From Spirogloea muscicola (taxonomy: Eukaryota > Streptophyta > Zygnematophyceae > Spirogloeales > Spirogloeaceae), in assembly GCA_009602725.1 (NCBI GenBank), contig WELB01000101.1:83719-101249 (forward strand): DNA of 17,531 nt, given 5' to 3'. Both the position numbers and the translations under genes were made by a program. Below the pieces are notes generated by a model. The model did no database searches and was not told the origin of the DNA. It worked only from the letters and a program-made list of their open reading frames with translations. Shown here one piece after another: positions 9,906-16,150 of the stretch (positions within the stretch are counted from its first letter, which is position 1; each line of letters starts with the position of its first letter).

Positions 9906-10686
9906 ATCTCAGTCCCGCCGGGGCCTCGAGGAATATGGTTCGGAGCCACGCGCTGGTTGCTCTCGCTGCGGCGACTTGAGCCATCGCATCCGGGATCGCA
10001 AGGCTTCGGCCCTTCTACCTCTCGGCCGGCACGTCCCCACGGGCGGGACAAGGGCAATGACAAGGGCAAGCATGAGTAGCTTACTCGAGCCTCAATACAT
10101 GCGCTCAAATGGCAAGCTGTGTGTAAGCTGTTTTGACCTAGTTGGCCAGGCCTGCTGGCTATCGGACGTACGTGATGTACGCTCAGTCTCTGCTTTCTTG
10201 CAAGCTCTGGGGGCCGGAGGGCCCCTACTTGTGTGACTGACTCACGCTGACTTGCACGTAGCAGCAAACATGAACTTGAGTGGGCCTTCTCGGCCTGAAG
10301 ACGTGGTTTCTTCCTGATACCTTGCAGGCGCAAGGTGACCCATCGACCTCCGCGTGGGATGAGGCTGCTGTCCTCGTGTGGTACGGGACACCAGCTCCTA
10401 CGGGCTGGCGGTGACGATACTCAGGAGAGGCCGAACCTAGCGAGACCGCTGGTATATGTCGTCCACCACCCAGTTCTCGGTGCTGTACACGGACTACAGA
10501 CGATTTTATTTGAGGGGCGGTTGCTGATGCACCGGTTAGGTCCTCATGGACTCAAGGGCCATAGTATCCTCAGTCGATAGAACTCGATCGGTGTCCATAG
10601 CTTGATTATGGAATCCACTGCTTTGTGAGCGCGGGACATTGGCAAATGGCCGACCCACCGATGTGCTGGGTTGATGCAAAGCCAAG

Positions 10687-11470
10687 ATGGCTTTGCAAAG
10701 GAAGGGTCATGGGGAGCCCTCTCAGTCGCCGTACGGTGGGCCGATCCTCCTCGTGCAGAAGAAAGACGGCAGTCTTCGGATGTGCATCGTCGATCGAGCT
10801 TTGGGCAAGCTCACTATCAAGAACCGAGCCCTTTTGCCACATGGGGAAAAACGGAATATCTGTCGACTCCAAGACGACTTTGGTCGTCTGGAGTTGGCCT
10901 GTGCCACCGAATGTGCTCAGCTGCGATCCTTTCAGAAGGGATTCGCGAATGACTTCCGGAGTTTCCTACAAGGGTTTGAGAGTGTGGCAATTCCTCTTAC
11001 GCGGCTCACTCGTAAGGACGTACCTAGGGAGTGGTCGTCCGAATGCCAGCGGGCATTCAAGGATATCCAACAGGCTCTTGCATCTCCGCCTGTACCAGCC
11101 TTTCCTCGAGAAGGCGTGCCGTATGAGCTGATCTGTGACGCCTCGTCGGCCGGCATTGGTTGCCGTGCTCTTGGAAGCGGGCCACCCGATAGCGTTCGAG
11201 AGTCGCCGCCTGATCCAGCAGGCCGAAGTACACGGTGAGCAATTACGGGTGAGCAAGAGCTGCTGGCTGTGATGCACGCCACACACGATTGGCATTTGCT
11301 ACCTGGAAGGTGTGGACTGTATAGTAGCCACGGATCATTGCCCGTTCACGTACTTCCACACTCAACCACTGACAAGGCAATGAGCTCGGTGAGCTGAATG
11401 AGAGTCATTGTTCCAACTCCAGTGGGAGTACCGCCCTGGAAGATTCACTGTTGCGGACCCGGTGAGCCGT
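10687..11470 (+). pseudogene. Reverse transcriptase / RNase H remnant of element A
   Basis: The frame 10687-11238 begins in the RT fingers: [22 protein letters not shown], then [10 protein letters not shown], matching the gypsy pattern [25 protein letters not shown]. After RLQDDFGRL it jumps to [22 protein letters not shown], which belongs to the connection between RT and RNase H. The palm, including the YxDD catalytic box (about 100 residues), is missing. RNase H continues with [13 protein letters not shown] frame change near 11235-11250 follows, then GEQELLAVMHATHDWHLL and DHCPFTYFHTQPL in other frames. From 11408 it reads FQLQWEYRPGRFTVADPVSR. The order RT-RNase H-integrase defines Ty3/gypsy. 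Several frameshifts and stops make it a clear relic. Confidence 0.9.
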
Positions 11471-11592
11471 ATCATAACAGGGGCTGCTGCAGTGCTTGCC
11501 TTGAACGAGTTGGGAGATGCGGATGCAGACATGCGTCCTACTCGCGGCGCTTCTCGGCAACTGACTGCCAATCTCTCTGATTGCGAATTCGT

Positions 11593-11850
11593 GATAAGTA
11601 TGGCACAGACCCTTGGTTTGCGGAGGCAACTAATTTACGCACACTCTCCAATGACAATGGCTTTTGGTGGCACGGCGACGCCATTGTGGTTCGGGACTGC
11701 AATGCCGTGCGGAGCACCTGAATTCAGGAGCTGCATGATATGCCATACAGTGGTCATCTGTGGGTTAGTACTACCAAAAAGGCTATGAAGCACCTTTTCC
11801 GGTGGCCCATGCACATGCACATGTACGGCCCATGCACACGTCACCGCATT
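11593..11850 (+). pseudogene. Integrase N-terminal (zinc-finger) region of element A
   Basis: One frame reads DKYGTDPWFAEATNLRTL, then NGFWWHGDAIVVRDCNAVRS, one stop (TGA near 11731), and IQELHDMPYSGHLWVSTTKK followed by AMKHLFRWP. This is the typical gypsy segment ahead of and inside the HHCC zinc finger (ELHD.PYSGHLG..KT.K). The second half of the finger and the catalytic core are not recognisable. After this the sequence becomes repetitive (catgcacatgcacatg near 11809). Confidence 0.85.
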
Positions 11851-11949
11851 GGCTGTGGCATACCGCGTCACATGCGCGTCACCATTGTGCGACACCTGCA
11901 TTTCATACTGCGTTGCCGATATGTCGTCAACATCAACGACAACGCTGAC

Positions 11950-12324
11950 TGACGGTCAGACGAGCAAGACGAGCCTGACGGCCTGGGACGCGCCCCAAGC
12001 ATTAGATGGGAGAGCGTTGTCGATAGGATACTTAAACGCTTTCTAACGTCGTAAAATGAAAGCCTTTGCCGCATAGCAACTTTGCGTGTGGGTTAATGGG
12101 CACCCAGTCTCTCGTTGACGACCCGTCCACGACCTGTCGACTGTAATCAACGGGCTAACCCGACATTTCACCCATCCATCATCGGCCACCACCGCCATAC
12201 TGACGGTCGCCCGTCGATACTCCGTTCCATAGCAACTGACGGTCTACTACCCTCGGGCTATCTTGAGCCGTCTATCGTTCCCGTCAAGATTAACAATCAA
12301 CGACGCCGTCAAGGCAGTCTACAG
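11950..12324. other. Unassigned junction between element A and family R
   Basis: No coding motif was recognised. The nonamer ctgacggtc occurs at about 11949, 12200 and 12237. The segment may be decayed integrase of element A or more of family R. Confidence 0.3.
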
Positions 12325-12560
12325 CGCTGCCGCCTCCCGTCACCGTTCGAGCGCCAGCACCATGCTGTCTCGCGCGTCACGACTCCGGGTTGCGCAGCTC
12401 TCAGCTCAAGGTTGAATCCACGCTTCCCAGCCTGGGAAAAGTCCATCTTCAGGCATCTGTCGAGCCTTTCCTGCGGCACTGACATCCAATTGATTCTTCA
12501 GCCGAATGAGGTGTCTAGTCTCCAGGCATCTGTCAATGAATCGCTGCAGTGACATTCCAG
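12325..12560 (-). pseudogene. Family R fragment, copy 2
   Basis: Co-linear with 3608-3850: shared blocks ccatgctgtctcg, ctgtcgagcctt, tctagtctcca(t/g)gcat and ctgcag occur in the same order at similar spacing. On the - strand one frame reads LQRFIDRCLETRHLIRLKNQ, then GKARQMPEDGLFP, ending at a stop after WIQP. Copy 1 has LQANLNECMETRYLERF and KARQDGRIP. Conservation of the protein pattern C(M/L)ETR(Y/H)L and KARQ..DG..P supports a real former coding region. The upstream side is cut by the chromovirus LTR at 12564. Family unknown. Confidence 0.6.
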
Positions 12561-12563
12561 CCA

Positions 12564-13257
12564 TGTAGATTCGATACAGATACAGGTGCTGGCCTGTACC
12601 CGAGGGGTGAATCGCCGCCTGTCGGCTGCGCCTCAGGGCAAAATATTTGGTGGCGTAGTATAAGTGTGCTTCGCCGTGCTGGGGTCCGACTCTTATCCCC
12701 AGAGACCGAAGTCATAAGGGACGCGTGTAGGCATTAGATCGGCTAGACCGGCGATGTTCGCAGCGAGGAGCAGCGGCGACGGGCTGAGCAGCAGACGATG
12801 GCAGCAGAGCTGTGGCGGCTGCTCCGGCAGCAGGCAAGCAGGGCTATGCCTCTCTCTGGCCTCCGTGGTTTAACTACCGAGTCTGCTCTCGGTTTGACTA
12901 CTTGTGATAAGTCAATGCCAAACCCCCTCTAGGGTGTGTGGGAGCCGCTTCAAGGCCCACCCCGTCAGGGGCGGTCATGAGGGTCGGTCGCGGGGACATG
13001 TACGTCCACGGGAAGACCTCGAGTGTACCGTAAGGTGGACAGGTAACTGCCACGGGCAGACCGCGAGGGACCCGTAGGACATGTGACGTCCACGGGCGGA
13101 CCTCGAGGATACTGCAAGACAGCAGTCACGCCTAGGCGTACATCGCTGGCGGGAGGGACAACGCGCGCGGGAGAACACACCGAAATGGTCCGCGCCACAG
13201 ATACCACATGTACGCGTTAATGGAAGCTCAATGCAGCCAGACGGGCGGAACGCTTCA
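12564..13257 (-). repeat. 3' LTR of the chromovirus (694 bp)
   Basis: On the - strand it begins TGAAGCG just after the polypurine tract and ends GAATCTACA (TG...CA). Its middle (about 12940-12750) closely parallels LTR B: the gagagagaggcatagccctg block, gccgccacagctctgctgc, then cgtctgctgc...cagcccgtc. Its upstream part includes three spaced CCACGGG motifs (13006, 13050, 13090). A near-perfect hairpin lies at 12613-12630 with one mismatch. Confidence 0.7.
13006..13110. repeat. ~40-bp degenerate repeat, three copies, in the chromovirus LTR
   Basis: The motif (g/t)(t/g)CCACGGG(a/c)(a/g)gacc(t/g)cgag starts at about 13004, 13048 and 13088, with CCACGGG at 13006, 13050 and 13090 (spacings 44 and 40). 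Confidence 0.7.
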
Positions 13258-13259
13258 TA

Positions 13260-13272
13260 CCTCCCCACTAAA
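13260..13272 (-). other. Polypurine tract of the chromovirus
   Basis: The - strand reads TTTAGTGGGGAGG, followed by TA and the TG start of the 3' LTR. This is the position and composition expected for the plus-strand primer of a gypsy element. Confidence 0.75.
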
Positions 13273-13414
13273 GTGTTCACGTCCTCGGGAACAAGGACAT
13301 AAGAGGAAAACAGCTCGAGGGGGTTGAATTCGACGGGTACGTCCAGCACTACGACGCAAAGAAGTGAGTCGCTCCTGTGCAAGATACTTACGGTGAACGG
13401 ACGGGCAACAATGG

Positions 13415-14283
13415 GCCGAAGGTTTCTACGTATTGTGTTCAGGCCCATAGCTAGCCACTTGACAAGATACTCCTGGAACTCACGGCGACCACGGAGTTGT
13501 CGCGGGGAGACAAGATCTCCTCCACCTCATAGTCTTCCTCATCCTCAACGACGAGGGGAGGTGAGGGCGGTTGGACACGACCATCCGCATGGAATGGCTC
13601 GAGCTGGTATACATGATGTACTCTGTGGATCTTCCATTACTTGGGTATCCAGCTCACATGCGACAGTTGCCGACCAGCGCACGACACGAAAGGGTCCAAC
13701 CCACTTGGGTAGCAACTTAGGCGTACAACAGCCTGCATGAAGAGATGCATTCTGCTCGAGTGCTCCCTGAGCACTTGAGCACTCACGTCGAAGGAGAAAT
13801 TGCGACGAAATCGATCAGCATACTCCTTTTGCCGTTGCTGGGCAATGTCCAAAGATTGCCGAGCCCTCCGCTAAGCTTACAGTAAAATTTACTGCGGCTG
13901 GCACACGTTCGGGCCTCCACACCTGCAAATGCGCTCGGGCATGCTGACCATAGTTGAGTAAGAAGGGTGTGTGGACTCATCAATGGCATTGTCCACATCG
14001 TACTCCGCTGAAGCAGATACTCATCCCAGTCACTTTGGCTGGAGTTTACATGATGCCGTAACATGTCCTCCAACACCCGATTCAGCCTTTCCATCTGACC
14101 ATCTGTTTGGGGTCGGAAAGCCGTGGACATGGACTGCTGGATGCCAATCAGCCTGCAAACTTCTTATTAGAAGTGCCCCGTAACGCGAGGGTCGCGGTCA
14201 GACACGAGTCGCTCGGGAACTCCGTGCAGTTTCTGTAACGTTTCCTCCGTTTGAGGGTGCCAACGGTGCGCGATAACCTAACA
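13415..14283 (-). pseudogene. Chromovirus integrase C-terminus and chromodomain
   Basis: On the - strand: LHGVPERLVSDRDPRVTGHF with the second catalytic Asp region; two consecutive in-frame TAA stops at 14169-14164; then EVCRLIGIQQSMSTAFRPQT, and DGQMERLNRVLEDMLRHHV with the catalytic Glu in QMER. Further on, in shifting frames: QQRQKEYADRFRRNFSFDV, LPKWVGPFRVVRWSATVA and VHHVYQLEPFHADGRVQPP (the usual HVSQLKPY-like end). A chromodomain follows: EDYEVEEILSPR, a frame change, RGRREFQEYLVKWLA, then GPEHNT, a stop replacing the conserved Trp (TAG, 13428-13426) and KPSAHC. Chromodomains fused to integrase are the mark of chromoviruses and are thought to steer integration to modified chromatin. 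The copy is clearly broken. Confidence 0.9.
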
Positions 14284-14299
14284 TGAGCGTAGCGTATCT

Positions 14300-14321
14300 A
14301 CCGTTTGGAGTCCCAAACGGT
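14300..14321. repeat. Perfect 9-bp inverted repeat near the start of LTR B
   Basis: ACCGTTTGG, a 4-base loop AGTC, then CCAAACGGT. It begins 16 bases inside the proposed left end of LTR B. Confidence 0.85.
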
Positions 14322-14552
14322 GCGGGTACCTTGGCTGCACTCCGTGTAGCTAAGTACGGTTCGAGGGTCCCGGGCTCCGTACCTTGTCCGCACGCCTCGG
14401 GCTCACGCCCTGCGGGCCGGCCGGGTGGGTCAGCTCTCCCTCAGGCCGGCGCCCCGCGGGCTGGTCGGAATGACCAGCTCTCTCGGCCTCATGGCTGCAT
14501 GGCCTCAGCCCTTGGCCCCGTGAGCCAGGCCATTGGCCTGGCGCGCCAACTC

Positions 14553-14630
14553 CTTGGCGCTAGTCACTGTGCAGCGCGCCAGTCCCTTGGACTCGCGCGC
14601 CCGCCTCTTGGCGCTAGTCCCTTGGACTCG
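14553..14630 (+). repeat. Interleaved short direct repeats in LTR B
   Basis: CTTGGCGCTAGTC occurs at 14553 and 14607; AGTCCCTTGGACTCG at 14581 and 14616. Shared CTTGG cores suggest local slippage duplication. Confidence 0.85.
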
Positions 14631-14763
14631 TGCTACAGGCCTCTGGCCCTGTGTGCCAGCCTGTTGTATTTGTCGTGTCCCCTTGTCAGGCCCGCCCCTC
14701 CGAGGGAGGGCCCTGGGGGCGACCCTCGTCATACCCTCAGGGGAGGGGTGGCAGGAGAACCGC

Positions 14764-14769
14764 TATAAG
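14764..14769 (+). promoter_or_regulatory. TATA-like box of LTR B
   Basis: TATAAG follows a GC-rich stretch with gaggggtggcagg. It lies some 200 bases before the LTR hairpin, a plausible place for the U3/R promoter. Confidence 0.45.
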
Positions 14770-15101
14770 TAGTAGGCCTTGGCCAGACTCCGTAGTCCGA
14801 CCAACGCCCGAGAGAGACACAGCCCTGCTGCTGCCTAGCCAGCCCCGCTGCTGCCTGCTGCTGCCGTCGCCGCCACAGCTCTGCTGCTGCCGTCTGCTGC
14901 CAGCCCGTCACCGCAGCTCATCGCTGTGGGCCCTGCCGGCTCTCCGTAAGTCCGTTGGTAAAGTCACCGCCCTAGGGCGGTGCCTCAGGGTAAGACTTCC
15001 GCTGCGCTCTGTGCGCGTATGTGCGTTGCCGTTCTCCTGTATGAGGGTTGTCTCCAAAACACCCTATGCTCGAATCCAAACCAGGACATTCTGACTCTGA
15101 C

Positions 15102-15648
15102 TGTAATGAACCAGCCTTTGGATTAAGCCACATGGCTCTGTTTGCATTACATGACCGGCTATTTGGGACAAGTGGGCCCGCCAGGTGGCGGGCTGGCTTG
15201 CCGGGCAAGTGGCCCGCCCAGAGACGGGTCCAGCCCGTCCAGAAATACTCCTCGCTAGAATCCGCCCGTTCAAGGGAGGATCTTTGGCCCACCGTCTGGC
15301 AGGCCATGGGGCGACCCGCTCACACCCCGGGAGGGGGGGTGGCATAGGAAAGCACGAGGAGCCTTTGGGCTGAGGCTCGGCAGGAAGTTCGAACCGGTGA
15401 AGCCCAGGAGCAGCCTTGCCGCTTGCTCGCCGCCGCAGCCGCCGCCGCACCTTGCTGCGGGGCCTGCTGCGCCGGCCTGCGCCCAGGAGGTGGAGTCGCC
15501 GCCGGAAGGCGGCGCCACAGGGCCTGTCTTCCGCTGCGCCTATGCGCTAGTGCTTTGCCTGTGTAGTGGGTTGGTCCCTAAATCCCTACAGCCGAACTCA
15601 AGAAGGACTGCTCACCCTAACTGCGTGTGTTGGGCGAGGTTTCTTACA
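15102..15648 (+). repeat. 5' LTR of element C (547 bp)
   Basis: Begins TGTAATGAACC and ends TTTCTTACA (TG...CA), two bases ahead of the primer binding site. Its full length is confirmed by the lone LTR at 4103-4646. It includes a GC-rich block with paired gcccgccag/ctggcggg-type inverted segments at 15175-15220 and the hairpin at 15497-15514. Confidence 0.9.
15497..15514. repeat. Conserved LTR hairpin (element C copy)
   Basis: CGCCGCC-GGAA-GGCGGCG, 7-bp perfect stem and 4-base loop, 134 bases before the LTR end. Equivalents: 4241-4258 (lone LTR, loop GTCC on +), 7043-7060 (element A, loop TGAC) and 14965-14982 (LTR B, CACCGCC-CTAG-GGCGGTG). Confidence 0.85.
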
Positions 15649-15650
15649 TT

Positions 15651-15662
15651 TGGTATCAGAGG
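15651..15662 (+). promoter_or_regulatory. Primer binding site of element C
   Basis: TGGTATCAGAGG: the first 11 bases are complementary to the conserved 3' end of plant-type initiator methionine tRNA, the most common primer of plant and algal LTR elements. Confidence 0.92.
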
Positions 15663-16150
15663 CGGTCTTGCATCCATCGCGCTTGTGACTTAGTGTGCTC
15701 GCCGCTGATGATGCAAGGATCACCCTGATGTGCTGGCCTACCTTTTTCTGTCAAAGATGAAGTGCTTGCCAGACGTTGGTCCGTGAGGCGGCTCAGCGGA
15801 AGCGCCGGGTGCGGAGCCCTCTTTGCGCAGTGAGCCAGCAACGACCAAAGCCAGATTGACCGACTGATCCTTGAGGACCACTTGCTGCGTTCGCTTCTTT
15901 TGAGGTGTGGCTTGAGCCTGCAGCCTTTATGTGGTAAGGTCAGTCGTGTGGCCAGCAGTGACCGTGTGCCTCGGTCCTGGTCATATCTGCGGCTGTCTGC
16001 CTGCCTGCTGATTGAGGTGTGAAGTTGCGCGCTGCCTTGCTTGCTCGCTCGCTGGTGCACCAGTCTTACGATGTCCTGTATTGCGGTATGGAGTGTGTGA
16101 TTTGCTGACTGTCGGAGCCTGAATTGATCACTCAGTGTCCTTCAGCCAGC
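15663..16150 (+). other. Leader of element C
   Basis: 488 bases without a convincing coding frame. The start (tgatgcaaggatc at 15709) and the end (ggagcctgaattgatcactcagtgt) are shared with element A at the matching places. Presumed 5' untranslated/packaging region. Confidence 0.7.

Larger units (their letters stand above)
8169..10240 (+). pseudogene. gag remnant of element A
   Basis: An ATG at 8169, 25 bases after the shared leader end, sits where the gag ATG (16151) sits in element C, but its frame meets TAG after nine codons. The 8169-8460 part matches element C gag only over the first 30 or so bases. At the far end, 10190-10236 reads SVSAFLQALGAGGPLLV in one frame, corresponding to SIPALLQGLEAGGPLFV at the end of element C in this window. 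A shared 'acaagggcaa(t/g)' stretch lies before it. The middle is filled with local repeats and unidentifiable sequence; the capsid core and the zinc knuckle are not recognisable. Confidence 0.55.
6458..11950 (+). mobile_element. Element A: decayed Ty3/gypsy LTR retrotransposon
   Basis: Components occur in the canonical order on the + strand: 5' LTR (6458-7196), initiator-Met-type primer binding site (7199-7210), leader (7211-8168), gag remnant (8169 to about 10240), RT/RNase H remnant (10687-11470) and integrase N-terminus (11593-11850). RT-RNase H before integrase is the Ty3/gypsy order. Coding parts are split over frames with stops and a large RT deletion, so the copy is dead. No 3' LTR was recognised; the right end fades into family R sequence before 12325. 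It is related to element C: both leaders end in ggagcctgaattgatcaytcagtgt, and both have AGGPL(L/F)V downstream of the zinc-knuckle position. The right boundary is approximate. Confidence 0.8.
12564..14283 (-). mobile_element. Chromovirus (Ty3/gypsy) 3' part: integrase, chromodomain, PPT, 3' LTR
   Basis: Read on the - strand: integrase core end and C-terminus (14283-13600), chromodomain (about 13536-13415), polypurine tract (13272-13260) and 3' LTR (13257-12564). Everything 5' of the integrase is missing because LTR B starts at 14284 in the opposite orientation. In-frame stops and frameshifts show it is inactive. The base pentamer next to its 3' end, agcca (12559-12563), would be one side of a target duplication; the partner is not in the window. 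Confidence 0.85.
14284..15101 (+). mobile_element. LTR B (818 bp kept), inserted in the chromovirus and cut by element C
   Basis: Begins TGAGCGTAGC at the point where chromovirus integrase homology stops. It resembles the chromovirus LTR in the opposite orientation: CTG/CCG-rich block 14820-14930, gccgccacagctctgctgctgccgtctgctgcc. It also has the LTR group's hairpin (14965-14982) and tail: ccctatgctcgaatccaaaccaggac aligns with ccctacagccgaactcaagaaggac in element C. A TATA-like box lies at 14764-14769. Its end is lost where the element C LTR begins at 15102. Whether it is a solo LTR or the 5' end of a longer element cannot be seen here. Confidence 0.65.

Noticed and set aside
9773-10333. 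186-codon open frame on the - strand
   Set aside because: Most of it is antisense to the 85-bp tandem array and the + strand gag remnant; no protein-like features.
12613-12630. Fifth copy of the LTR hairpin in the chromovirus LTR
   Set aside because: The stem has one mismatch, and the flank gcctcaggg matches LTR B in the + direction although the LTR lies on the - strand; orientation is ambiguous, so it was not counted as support.
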